From the NCBI GenBank assembly GCA_020055645.1, contig CM034546.1, positions 74,710,001 to 74,774,000 of the forward strand: a stretch of DNA of 64,000 bases. Reading direction: 5' to 3'. Below the pieces are notes generated by a model. It searched no databases. It was not told where the DNA came from and saw only the letters and a program-made list of their open reading frames with translations. The stretch comes from Tomocerus qinae. Its lineage: Eukaryota > Arthropoda > Collembola > Entomobryomorpha > Tomoceridae. Shown piece after piece: positions 1 to 11,588 of the stretch; positions within the stretch are counted from its first letter, which is position 1, and every line of letters starts with the position of its first letter. A program made the translations under genes and the position numbers.

Positions 1-1158
1 AATGCAATCACAGCTACGGGGCACAGTAAAACTATTCATAAAGGAGACAAGCCCTACAACTGTCTTATTTGTATGACGCAATTTACCACACTGAATGAGC
101 TTACGGAGCATAAAAGATGTCAACATTCTCAAGAAAGACCATATATTTGTGAATTTTGTGAGGAGACGTTTGCCAATTATACAGAATGGCATAGCCACAA
201 CCGAAATCATAGAAAGGAACAATTTTTCAAATGTAAAATTTGTGATAAATGTTTCCCGACTGCTCCACAGTTAAGAAGTCATTGGACTGTTCACAGAGAA
301 GAAAAACCATTCAAATGTACAATTTGTCCCAGCAAATTCAAAACAAAATCAGCAATGCAAGCGCACAGAAAAAACCATAACAAAACTTTCACTTGTAACA
401 TATGCGGAAAAAAATTTGCAATGGCTTCTCTCCTAGATAATCACACGAGGACACATACCCACGAGAAGCCCTACAAATGCGGAATTTGTTACAAGTATTT
501 TCAATCTGCAGAAAGAAGATTAAACCATCAAAAAAGACGGCACCAGAAAGACCCACCTGTGAAAAGCAAATTTTATTCCTGCTCTTTTTGCAGAAAGATA
601 TTTGTTAGATGGGAACATTTAGTTTTGCATATCAGAACTCATACTGGAGAGAAGCCTTATATTTGCAAGGTCTGTGGAAAAGGTTGTACACAGTTACAAG
701 CGCTTAAAACTCATCTTAGGATTCACAACGAAGAAAAGCCGTTTAAATGTTCCATTTGTAGTAAACAGTTCCCATACACAAGCAGCTTGCAACGTCACAT
801 GAGAATTCACACAGGAGAAAAACCATACAGTTGCTCATTTTGTGGAAAGAAATTCGCAAGTTCGGCTGAGATGAATTCTCATCACAAAAGTCATACAGGG
901 GAGAAACCTTTTACTTGCACTTTCTGTCAGAAAAATTTCAGCACGGTCTCATCTTTAAAAATCCATTTATCAGTTCACACTCAAGAAAGAAATTTCGCCT
1001 GTCCTATTTGCCTAGATAAATTTAAAACCAAAGCTACACTCAAATTACATCTTATGCTTCATACTGGCGAAAAACCTTATCATTGTTCACATTGCGAAAT
1101 GAGTTTCAGACAGTGGCATCACTTGAAATCCCATAAGGAATCACATCATAGGGTTTAA
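1..1158 (+). CDS. C2H2 zinc-finger protein, 5' truncated by window edge
   Basis: The frame is open from base 1, so the gene starts left of the window. An ATG at 73 lies inside a finger and is not the true start. Thirteen complete C2H2 fingers can be counted (Cys-X2-Cys ... His-X3-5-His), preceded by the His-X3-His end of another. Many are joined by the TGEKP-type linker or close variants, for example HTGEKPY and HTGEKPF. The protein stops at 1156-1158, 2-3 residues after the last finger, and has no other domain in the visible part. Tandem fingers with these linkers normally bind DNA in the nucleus, so a transcription factor is the likely role; the target cannot be read. An AATAAA at 1664-1669 is a candidate polyadenylation signal. 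No intron is seen in the visible part. Confidence 0.9.
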   Translation, partial: NAITATGHSKTIHKGDKPYNCLICMTQFTTLNELTEHKRCQHSQERPYICEFCEETFANYTEWHSHNRNHRKEQFFKCKICDKCFPTAPQLRSHWTVHREEKPFKCTICPSKFKTKSAMQAHRKNHNKTFTCNICGKKFAMASLLDNHTRTHTHEKPYKCGICYKYFQSAERRLNHQKRRHQKDPPVKSKFYSCSFCRKIFVRWEHLVLHIRTHTGEKPYICKVCGKGCTQLQALKTHLRIHNEEKPFKCSICSKQFPYTSSLQRHMRIHTGEKPYSCSFCGKKFASSAEMNSHHKSHTGEKPFTCTFCQKNFSTVSSLKIHLSVHTQERNFACPICLDKFKTKATLKLHLMLHTGEKPYHCSHCEMSFRQWHHLKSHKESHHRV

Positions 1159-3007
1159 TAATTTAAATTTTAAGGGTTAAGTTTTTAAATTTTATTATGA
1201 TTATAGCTTATGTTTTATAAAATGGACAGACAAATTACTTGTATACTAGTATCTGTTTTTATATTTCGACCAAGAAATGTAAACTAGTCTGTATTTATGT
1301 CAAACGTCAGGCACAATGCAGGTGTACTACATTTTTTGTTAACTTTTAGCATTTTAACTTAACTTTAACATTGACTCGGAAATGTTTGCTCAGTATAAAA
1401 ATATTGTGCACTCCTTTTAAATTATACGTTTATGGAACGATTTAAACAGTTTTTATAGTACATAATATTTAAGCGTGGTGATTGACACAAATGTAGGAGT
1501 ACAAAAACGACAAAAATAAGTGTCCTCAGTGCAATTTATGTAATGTTCATTGAACTAGACAGTAGACAGCAATCACATAATGTGATAACTGTCTTCCAAT
1601 ATGCCATTTACATTATCATGTAGACTGTTTACGTAGCACTTTGCATTTTAGTAAAGAAAGATAAATAAAAATCTTTGTGAGGAATCAAAGGAGAAAAATT
1701 TTCCATTTTCTCAAAAGTCTCTGGCAGAAAAGGCATTTCATTTCTGAAAGAAGCTAGTATGTAGTTTACAATAATAAGTTTCTCAGTTCGTATGATTAAA
1801 TATACTGATATAAATTGTAATAAAACTATGTTTATTAATTACTTAATGGTTACTTTGTGACAATGAATTGATAACTTGTAAATAAAATTACAATATATTG
1901 ATATTTTCATTTCACGGATACATTCACTTGAATTATAATTATATATTTTAATCAAAAAATATTATTAGATCGTCTCATGATTCTAATATGTTCATGATAG
2001 TGCTACTCATTTTGTTTTTTGTCACATGAGCAAATTCTTTTTCTGCCATGGAATCTTACTTTGACTTCATTGTGTGACAAATATTATTTTACCTTCACTC
2101 TATGTTGATTTAATAAAAGAAATTACCTCCATACATTAACTTAATACTTCATTACTTTGGTAAAAGCTATATTCCATTTAGAAAATATGAGAAAGGATCA
2201 ACCTAGAACTCAATTCTATTGTAAAAGTTATGAAAATTGGTACACGTCACATGTACAGGGATCAGTGACAATGAAATGTGGTAGGTAACGATAATGTATA
2301 GCCATTCAGGTCTGTCCAGATAATAAAACTAAATAATTTTTAATAATAATAATAAGTTATCAATATACTGTTATGGTAATTATTTTGGGCACTGGCTAAA
2401 ATGATTTTAACTAGACGCGATACCATGATCTATTACAATAATTTCAACCACAATAGCCGATGCGATGGCCAGGTAGAAAGCTGATGATGACTAGGCCTGT
2501 AATTTCCATTTCGCTCTACAGCAAAAAAAAACAAAACTCGTGCAATTTACAGAAATCCATTTATTCCTATTAACTCGATGTTTATATGAGCCGTATAAGG
2601 AAATTGCTGGACATGGTCTCCGTCTCCACCTCCAGCACTAAATACAATATTTATATTAGTCCGTCCGGTTTGCTCCTATTGTTTGCGACCTCGAGTGAAC
2701 CATTACATTATATTCATGTCAAAGTAAAATTGAGTTTAAGAGTTTTACCTTTTAATACAGATAAAGTTATGCCTAAAATGGAGCAGGCTGAGTCAGTAAA
2801 TTTCTATACTCAGACATAGACCTAAATAATATTATTAAGCGATGGGCAGAATTGCATACACTCCTTTCCTCTACTACTACGCCATTTCTATTCCATTTAC
2901 CTGGAATGCTCTCAGTACTCGACCTAAATGCAAAATGTCGACTAGTTACTAATAAAATTCTTCTGTGCCAAAGTTTTAAAGTTTAAAATTTCATTCTCAA
3001 TGCCAAA
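1159..3007. other. intergenic, no gene seen
   Basis: AT-rich sequence holding the 3' UTR of the zinc-finger gene (AATAAA at 1664-1669). A 77-codon open frame at 2586-2819 shows no family resemblance and no splice context and was not called. Confidence 0.5.
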
Positions 3008-4255
3008 ATGTTTTGGAAAAAACGACATTTTCTGGGAAACATATTCATTGGCAGCACTTTTGGAGCCTTCTTTCTTTCTATACTCTTAGCTACTGTTGTG
3101 TTTGATAAGCCCAAATTAGATACGGATTCTTCTGTTCCAGAAATTGAAATGGTAAGTAAATCTAATTAATTTTTATAACTTTATTCAGGTATTTATGAAT
3201 TTAGTAGATGCAGGTAATTAAACAATTTTTGCTTGGGTATACTACGATTATATTTGCAAGAATAAATTCTTACATTCAAAACTATCTTAATATCTTATCT
3301 TAATCTTAATTAATGCTTTGACAAAACATCTGCAAATGAATTATAGTTTTGTTTCTGTTTGTGGATAATCTTTTGTGTTTGTTGATCTGTTGAGTCATTG
3401 ATAATTTGACATAAATTAACAATAAAGCTAATTATGCAGGTAATTACAAAAAATAAAACCACAATAAATTAAAAATTTAAAGGAATAATTAAAAATTATA
3501 TGTTAAGGCAAAATAATTATTAAAAACTTCTACCAACTAAAAATAAAAACAAATTATTAAATATGGGTTAGCAATTAAAACATTTAAATAATTAAATGAA
3601 TAAACATAAATGAAAAATTATTCCAGGCGATGGTATCAGATCCGCTGAGTCAACGATCAGAAGCATGGATCGATTATGTCTTCCCAATGTACGTAGTAGC
3701 AGATATAAGCAAGGTTCAGAAAGTTGACAAACACGGAGTTGCCAGATCCGGAAGTATGGTCGATCTTTTCCCTACGAATGGTCCGGCAACGGGAAGGGGG
3801 ACGGTTAACTTTAAAATAAAAATGATTGATAAAAGTGAAATGCCTTCTTTTGCCAACATGACTCTGAAGATGATGCCCATGTTTTACATTCGTCAGGTAT
3901 GCAAATTAACTCTTAACCTGTTTTTAAAATTTGCATTTTGAATGGATACAATAATTACAACTTAAAATGTACAAAAATTTATAATAATAAAATGTACTTA
4001 CAAAAAGTTTTAAAATATTTTCAGACAAGCTTCCCCGAGTTTAAAAAATCGATGTTCAAGTTCACCGTAATATGCATTAACAATTTAGGATTTATCGGTT
4101 TTATGCTAATAGTGTGGAGTTTTGCCATGATTCTGGGAGGAAGTTATCTTCTCTACAAAGTTAGAATGAAAAACAAACCACCAGTTCGGAAAATTATTGA
4201 ACCACCGGTTATTCTTTCAAAAGAAATTCCACCAAATTCCCTACTTGTTCCTTAA
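3008..4255 (+). CDS. miniature CD36 / scavenger-receptor-B-like two-TM protein
   Basis: Three exons join in frame: 3008-3151, 3627-3896 and 4025-4255, all phase 0, with donors gtaagt and gtatgc and acceptors ttccag and tttcag. The product is 214 residues. Residues about 10-30 form an N-terminal membrane helix and residues about 160-185 a C-terminal one, followed by a short basic, Pro-rich tail, as in CD36 proteins. Exon 2 resembles the C-terminal ectodomain of that family: FPMYVVAD matches the SFPHFYxAD block, and the DLFPTNGPATGR stretch followed by NFKIKM matches the conserved D-x-x-P-x-TG-x-P block. The roughly 300 residues that should lie between the first helix and this block are absent. 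CD36 proteins bind lipids or lipoproteins at the cell surface. A decayed gene is possible, but splice sites and frame are intact. Confidence 0.55.
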
Positions 4256-5705
4256 TTGATTTTCCAGCTAAGAATTTGTATACCATTTGTACTCAACGTC
4301 AATCTTCTACGGCCTATCTAAATGCCATAATTAGTAACTAAGTTTAGAATTAAATATTATTATAAAATTAAGTAGAAAATTAAATACACATAATAATTAT
4401 CTATTATAAAAAGACAATTAAAATTCGTATTATTCAACTACATAGTTGTGCAAATAATGTAAGGTTAGAACCAGTCATTATTGGTTTTAATCAGTATTTA
4501 CTGAGTTGTTAATTGTAAGTGCAATGTATTATGTAATTACAAGTAATAATATTTAGCATCTTACTGAAATTGCAATAAGCGATAAAATTGAATTGACAAG
4601 GGAAGCAAACTTAAGGGGCAGTTGCAGTATATTCCCAGTATTGATTATATCCATGCATGTAACAAAGTATTCTGTGAATCATCCAGCTCCGACTTTCTGA
4701 CTAAATATTTGAATACAGATACGGTGACAGATATAGATTGAGAGAACACCCAATTCTCGAAATTAAATTTGTACAATATTTAAGCATGTTACTACTATAA
4801 AGCTGTCCTGGGTGTATTATAAAAACATTATCGGCAAAAGATATCATGTTTGAGTTGGTGTTAAACGGTTATATTATGTGAAAATACGTAGGAAAGATAA
4901 ATACCAACCGTCCCATCTGTATTATAAGTATGTATTTGTTGATTTTGCAAATACATGTTATTTACCACCAACGACGACATCATCTTCGTCAAATATTATT
5001 TTTCTTTTGTACCACTAGTAAATATTTGTATTGCTCAGTATTTGAAGGAGAGTAATCCCAATGCAAAAAAAACACGCTTATAAATAATTTTTCCATTCCA
5101 ACTTGTACATTTGAGAAAAAATATCTGTGAATAAAATTCCTTGCATGCATTCTTAATATACAAAACGTTTCAGACCACCATTTGATTGAAACCATTATAT
5201 ACAGCCGGTAATACGTAAGATATCAGGTAATTTTTATTCACGTTGGAGTTGGAGCCGAATATGAACATGTATTATGTATACACCCAATATTTCTTAGAAT
5301 TACTTGTGCAACATGAAATAAATATGTCAAATTCGAAAATGTAAATAAAATAGTGTATAAATAATCACTCTGAACTGTTTCGATAATGATAATGTGGGAA
5401 ATGCACACTTGTTGGAATTTTTGTAGTCCGTTTACTTGAGCAGCGCTTTTGTAAGAGCAAACATTTTGAACAATTAAGTATTTGCAAATCTTAGTTTATT
5501 TGTGATTCGGTTCTGCGTACAAATCATTTAGAAGTAGCTCTAGAAAGATTTGATAAGAGTAAAATAGGTTAGTGTGCGTACTTATAATATTTAACTTACT
5601 AATCCCACGTAGGATAAGGTGTAGCATTGTATAATAAAAGGATTAAAAATTTATTTTAGTAATTCAATGCTCACTTCTGGATTTACTCTCTGAAAGTTAT
5701 TTTGT
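4256..5705. other. intergenic, no gene seen
   Basis: AT-rich spacer after the CD36-like gene. Only short open frames without splice context or recognisable similarity are present on either strand. Confidence 0.4.
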
Positions 5706-5873
5706 ATGGAAAAGGCAGCTTTAATAATGGAAGGAATCAAACTTTCGGACGATGATTTGGTATCTGCTGTAAAGAAACTGTTACGGAATCGGATAACTGC
5801 CACAAATGCATTTAAGGCATTGATAATAATTGTTGGTGTTCTCATCAGTCGCAGAAATTTATACGAGATTTAA
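5706..5873 (+). CDS. possible short exon or small ORF, 55 codons
   Basis: An ATG frame of 55 codons reads as a plausible helical protein (EGIKLSDDDLVSAVKKLL and onward) and ends with TAA. A good donor (gtaagt) follows about 12 bases later. In the +1 frame the sequence continues through that donor and the acceptor near 5960 into another open stretch (IDWDAQPPIIRRIFRKFG). The two frames suggest an exon of the downstream small gene, or a decaying gene with a frameshift. No family was recognised. Confidence 0.25.
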   Translation: MEKAALIMEGIKLSDDDLVSAVKKLLRNRITATNAFKALIIIVGVLISRRNLYEI

Positions 5874-6041
5874 TATCCCGGGCAGTAAGTTTTCCTTTCA
5901 TCTTGCTTAAAAATTCGTTAAAAATTTTCAAACTCCGATAAATATTCTTTTGTTTCTAGATTCAAATTGATTGGGATGCACAGCCTCCTATTATTCGGCG
6001 AATATTTAGAAAGTTTGGTACTGAAGATATAACATCAATGA

Positions 6042-6534
6042 ATGACAATTACTGCAGCAAAAACGGAGTCGATAGTGGAAAACTATGAAGAACTATTGAA
6101 AACCCTTCGTGAGCAAGAAAAGAAACTTTTGGGTAAATATTGTTAATTTTAATTTATAATTATTTATAATAAGGAAAATGTCATTATAAACAATTTTATT
6201 TCTAGAGAAATACCCTGATTTGGAACGAAATGCATCCGATGATGAGGCCTCAGACTGCGTGTCTTCCCATACCCGAGGTTCAAAGAAGAAAAGAAATGGT
6301 AGAAACACTTGCCACTGTGACGACATTCAATACAAAAAATTGAAATACATTCGTGAGACAATCTCTGAACTAGAAGATAAGAAATGGGAAGAGGAACAAG
6401 CTATATACGAAACAAAAATGGATAAATTGAATATAGAATCCACCTCGGCGGGGAACGAGAAACAAACCTATGTTCAATCATTAGAGGATTACCATAATTC
6501 CAGAGTTGGAAATGATATTACCAGACATAACTAA
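6042..6534 (+). CDS. small coiled-coil protein of unknown function
   Basis: Two exons, 6042-6132 and 6206-6534, join across a 73-bp intron (donor gtaaat, acceptor tttctag) and give about 139 residues. The first 35 residues (ENYEELLKTLREQEKKLLEK) and a later block (KKLKYIRETISELEDKKWEEEQ) look like charged amphipathic coiled coil. They are separated by an acidic Ser/Asp patch and a basic KKKRNGR patch that could serve as a nuclear signal. An upstream in-frame TGA directly precedes the ATG at 6042, so either this is the start or an upstream exon joins by another frame. I do not recognise the family. A transposon lies just downstream and the gene could itself be a decayed fragment. Confidence 0.4.
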
Positions 6535-6884
6535 TGCAACTACTGTAGTTTTCACAACCAGGTATTAGTTTCACAGGTACATAATATAATGTGCAGGCAT
6601 ACAACATAAATAATTTTTAGGAATTAATGTTACATAATATGATTTTATCTAGTAAACGCTTTAAATATAAATGCCTAGCGTTAAACTCATAACAAAGTCC
6701 TAAATAAAAACAATGTAGTGAGGAAATTATATTTAGGTTTACAAGTATTATTTAGAACTTGGTACTATTGTCAATCGTGGTATCATATTGATATTGATAT
6801 CATTGGATATATTATAGACATAAGCAATAATGTTGTATAATATACTTATTATGTGTCTATGTAAAATGTACCTAGGTATGTGAC

Positions 6885-7751
6885 TACCGTAAATATCGAT
6901 ATAATTCCGCGCGGAATTATTGTTTCAAAGGCTCAAAAAAAGGGTGAATAGTCGAAATAATTCCGCAGCTGCGGAATTATTTCGATACGCGGAATTATTT
7001 TTCATAGTCAATTTTTATTTAATTTTCAATGCAAAAGTTAAAAATGAAAAAAAGTTTAATAATAAATGGATTTATATTTCATCCATTCATGTAAAGTTTC
7101 TTCCATTGCAGGAATTTTTAATTTTCGTCCTCCTCCTTTTAGTATTTTTCTCTCACTTGCTTCTGTGCATACAAATATCCTCCACAAAATGATATAGAAA
7201 TGACATTTTCAAATATAAATTTATTATAAATTTATTATTATAGACTGTTACCACCTTCAGCTAAAGTTTCAAACTCCAGCCTTTTCCGTTTCCATTCACT
7301 TAGAGTTTTTCGATGAACATTTAACTGTTTGCTGACCTTAGTCATCGAGCTTTCGTCACATAATTAAGTAGCCCTGAGCTTATTTAAGCCAAATTTCTTG
7401 ACACATAGGAAGATGGTCTTTATGGAGTCAAAAATACTCGTTCTTCCTCCGCTTCTGCCATTTCAGAGTGAATGCAGACTGCAACTAAACTACCATCATG
7501 CTGTTCTCTGAGAACCTTTCACTCAAGTCAATGTTCTTAATTCCTTAGTACATATGCACTTATTTATTTTATCTTATAATTAAATTTGCCTTTTATCCTA
7601 CACTAACCTGAATACGCAGGTAAAGGTACGCGGAATTATTTCGATACGCGGAATTATTTGCTAGACCGGCCTAAACAGCTAAGTAAAATCGAAATAATTC
7701 CGCGTACGCGGAATTATTTCAGTAGGCGGAACTATATCGGAACTAGCGGTA
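6885..7751 (-). mobile_element. mariner/pogo-like DNA transposon remnant, copy 1
   Basis: The two ends form imperfect inverted repeats of about 25 bp, flanked by TA. The left starts TA-CCGTAAATATCGATA; the right, read inward on the minus strand, starts TA-CCGCTAGTTCCGATA; both continue into a TTCCGC block. Inside each end lie several copies of GCGGAATTATTT in both orientations (about 6904-7000 and 7625-7720), forming near-perfect palindromes. Minus-strand sequence at about 7250-7465 encodes a decayed helix-turn-helix-like piece (AEAEEERVFLTP, later QLNVHRKTLSEWKR) with internal stops. TA flanks and this protein piece point to the Tc1/mariner/pogo group. A second copy of the same family starts at 28016. 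Confidence 0.65.
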
Positions 7752-7790
7752 TGTGTAATGTACATATAGATAGATAAACGAGAAAACTTA

Positions 7791-8516
7791 TATTAAAAAA
7801 CATTCTTATGCTATACCAGAATCCATGACTTTATGAGTTATGTCTACTCTATTGATTTGAGTATCTATTTGACAAATTAAGAACCTATAACTTTAACGGT
7901 ATTGTTTTCAGCAGAATAGTGTCGTCCTAGTATAGGTAAGATATAAATTAAAACCATAATACATCATCAATATCATCGCTAAATAAAAAATGAAGCAATA
8001 TTTAATCAATAAAAATGCGATACAAAATAATCGACATTGCATGAATGTTTATACACACACTTATATTTATTTGTACAACAAAATAGCTACAATATGAATT
8101 ATAATAGGTACTAGTCACGGAATAATGCAATAAACAGCACAAAATACTAAATGTTAAGATAGTATTTATTCCTGAGTTAAACTGAAACCATAATATTACA
8201 ATAAAGTTTCATTGCATAGAAAGAATCTTTTACTCACGACTCACACATTCTTAACAACCTTATTACATAATCCGTTGCTAGTTGCCCCTTTTTGTATAGT
8301 CTACTACATAATTTTATCTATTATCCAATTTTATTAATGATGATTTCTGTAGCAACAATAAGAATATTATAATTAAGTTTAAAGCAGAACTCTAACCCAC
8401 GGTATCATCAACTTATTATTATTTTTACATTTAATTGCCAAAAAAGCCAGTTACCTGGTATAAGATGTAAAAAAACATCTTTATGCTATATTTGAATCCA
8501 TGCCTTATGAATTATG
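7791..8516. repeat. 50-bp direct repeat pair (7791-7842 and 8467-8516)
   Basis: Both segments contain a run of A, then CAT(T/C)(C/T)TTATGCTATA, then GAATCCATG and TATGA(G/A)TTATG. They lie about 0.67 kb apart, between the mariner-like element and the 3' end of the gustatory-receptor-like gene. The space between (7843-8466) is AT-rich and holds no gene I can see. Confidence 0.5.
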
Positions 8517-8578
8517 ACATATCTTTATCTTTTAAATAGATTTGGGTAGTTGATATATTGGTATTTGGATATATTATT

Positions 8579-10042
8579 TTAGTCATAGGACACCAAAAGG
8601 TTGATTGTGTTTTCGATCATAATGCCGATGAATGTAACTGTGGTGCTTGTTTTCAATGTGAAGAATGGACACTTTATTGAACATGGTTGGCACCCTAATG
8701 CAAACTTCCTCGCGTATATGTTTTCAAGATTTCTCCATTGGGTTACCAATTTGGTTGAATTCTTCCCAAGTAAAGCTGCTTGTGGAATGAGAATGGCTTC
8801 GAGGATAGTGAGCATTAGCGCAAGACTCGGCAGAATCAGATACATTGGCATCTCGATGACATGATACAGCTTGATGGTTCCGAAGAAACTCGTAATACTG
8901 ATCACCTGTGCCACAAAGAGAAGACAGCCTATAATTGGTTGACCTAGTATATTTACTTGACCGATGATCAGGCTCAGGGATTTATATGCAATTTCTTCCC
9001 TTGCTCCAAATTTCTTCACTTTGGTCATCAGGTCGGTCCAGAATATTGGTATTTGCAGAAACACCGCGCCACACATGAGAAGAAGTGTAATGGTTGACAG
9101 CAAAGACATAGCAACGCCGAAAACGTAGGTGCCTACAGCAATTCTGACAAGTGGATGCCGAGAATAGTGAGCTGGGAAGTTTAGTGCTCGAATTACATCA
9201 ATGCGGATTCGGGCACTTTTGCTGAATGCCGTGTAGAGGGAGAACATGATCCCGATAAATGTCATCAGGTATGGTAGAAACAATAATGCCATGGAGATCA
9301 CCTTCAACTTTTTCCCAGGCTTGATTGTCTTTCTTTCGTCTTTAAAATTTTCTGTAACAAATAGCAATAACAAAATATGAATAAGTCGTGGGAATTGAAA
9401 AAGTTTTACTATAAGGGGTCAAATGACAAATTAAGTGGAAAATATAACTAATTTCTCCGGAAGGTACCATAGTATTTTATTTTATAGGCCCCATTTATCA
9501 TTATTTCTCAGGTATCAAGCAAATTGAGTTGTGCATTGGAAACTTCCTATATAATCTATATTATGTCATAAGTTTTGTCTCTAAAAGTAATGACTAACTG
9601 GCCGTAAACCATATGTACATACAAAGTCAGCATAATGGAAAACTTTTAATAAATTAAGAATGATGTTACCTTCCAGCCAGATGTCCATGTAGAAGATGCA
9701 GGTTGCAAATTTGGGTAATTCATAGAAGTGTCGAGACATGTATACATTGGATACTGTCGCAATGAGGAGAATGGCCATAACGCACATATTGACAATGACT
9801 ATGTGTGGTTTAGATATTGGGTCTGGTATGAAGAATAATTTGGCGTGCCGATACCCGATCCAAACCATTAGAGCAGCCACATTAGCTGCACCAATGACAG
9901 TCACAAGACGTTTCCATTTCTTTGTAGTTATCCATACCGATACTCTATTCTGTGTTAGTTTAAATTCAAAAGGACAGACACCGAGTCTTATAAAGATAGA
10001 CTGGTAGTGTAAAAACGACTGAAGAATATAATAGTCAAGCAT
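8579..10042 (-). CDS. gustatory-receptor-like seven-TM chemoreceptor (381 aa)
   Basis: Exon 1 is 10042-9670 and exon 2 is 9351-8579. The donor (GAAG/gtaaca) and acceptor (ttacag) join in phase 1 and keep the frame. The 381-residue product has about seven hydrophobic helices, for example VTVIGAANVAALMVWIGY, VISMALLFLPYLMTFIGIMF, LLSTITLLLMCGAVFL and a last one near the C-terminus (TVTFIGIMIENTINLLV). No signal peptide is seen. Length, many weakly conserved helices and a helix right at the C-terminus are typical of arthropod gustatory receptors, which form ligand-gated cation channels in sensory neurons. The classical TYxxxxxQF end motif is only loosely matched, so an unrelated 7-TM family is possible. 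Confidence 0.6.
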
Positions 10043-11588
10043 CTTGACCTGACGCCTTTCTAAATAAGAATGAACTGAATAATATGAACTTCACTTATAA
10101 TACAATTTAATTTCTTTTGAATTATCTGGATTTATCATTATTGTCCAACTACGCCAGCTTTCTAGCTTATAGCTTTACTCCTACGTCCCCAGAGGTTCAA
10201 AATGTAGTTGCTTATGGATTTGCCTTTGTGTCTAAAACTGAACATGAGAGATGAGAACACCGGAATGCATTAACAGATTTTGATAAAACTTTAGCTATTC
10301 TTTTTATGAACGTACGTTACCAACACTCACTTCAGGCGGATTACAATTTTTGCAAAATTTAATCAGGTTATTATGAAAATTAGTGCAACGTAGTGTAATG
10401 ATACATGCAGATCGATACAATAGTCTACATCTATAACAATAACTAAACCTTGGTCTTTCTAATGTTAAAATGTAATTCTTTTGAATCGGGCGAGCTTTCT
10501 GTTAGAGTTTACTTTTCAATACATATAGTCAACACTGAATATTGTATGACGCAATTTACTAAATCGTGTTATATAGACTTTACCATAAATTAGGTTTATT
10601 ATCTTTCCAGGAAAGGCAACATAGTTCACAATGGAGCAAATATAATATCCCAACTAACAAATAGGATATCGAAGGATCAAATTGCTTTCTCGACATTCAT
10701 TGGAAAAACAACTATATTGTTTCTTAAAGAAATGTTTTAGTAACTTATTATTTTGGTCATGACCTCTTTATTCTATTTTGTATAACATTTAAATTACTTT
10801 TTGCAAGCAGCCTCCAGCAGCCCAAGTCTTGTGGCTTACAAGTTGTCCGGGAATAGAACATAGACCTGGTATAAGATGGTATTGTGAACATTGGGATAGA
10901 TTCGGTTTTTACATTTTTGTAATGGACTATTGCAGTCAATGGCTGTTATTACAACATAAGCTTGGCTTTTATATAATTACTAAGATTTCTTTGGCTCAAC
11001 ACCAACCAGGTTCCAAAATTTTTTGATGCCTGACATACATAATATTGACATTGACATTAATACATACAGAAATTAATGTGTCACTTTATGGTTATACTAT
11101 AGTCATGATAACTCGGAATACAAAAGTACCTGACACCGTCATTGTAAAGGAATGTAGCACGATGGATGTTAATATTATAATGATTTATCGACTAAAAATG
11201 ATCGAAACCTTATGATAAATGGAATAGGTAATAATGCCACGGCTAAGCCATAATAGCACTCATTGGCATTTTTAACTAGGTATTTGGAATGAAGTCGATA
11301 CTTTTCCTTTTGCATAGATACCCAAACCCAAAGTATGAAATAGGTGAAAGTTACAAATAATTAATTTAGTAGTGTAAAAGTCCGTTGTTTAAGACAACTA
11401 ATTAGTAGGTAGTCTTTATTACTGTCTCAAGATTGACTTATGAGAACCGATTAAATGAGTTATAAACGAGGATATCAGTTAAATATATAGTGAAACGTTT
11501 ACAAACTAAATGTTTATTAATCCTTGGATAATTCCTGAATTTTGGCCTTGGTAGACTTTTGTTCAACTTTCTCACTTATTACTCAAAA
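10043..11588. other. intergenic, no gene seen
   Basis: AT-rich sequence between two minus-strand genes. It must hold the promoter of the gustatory-receptor-like gene and the 3' UTR of the next gene. Short open frames near 10757-11026 have no similarity I recognise. Confidence 0.4.

Noticed and set aside
2586..2819. 77-codon plus-strand frame
   Set aside because: No similarity, no splice partners, base composition as in the surrounding spacer.
8601..8864. Plus-strand frame opposite the gustatory-receptor-like gene
   Set aside because: It is the antisense shadow of a well-supported minus-strand exon; the same holds for frames opposite the GTPase, GH28 and F-box genes.
10757..11026. Overlapping short frames on both strands
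   Set aside because: No start or splice context and no coherent protein; judged chance.
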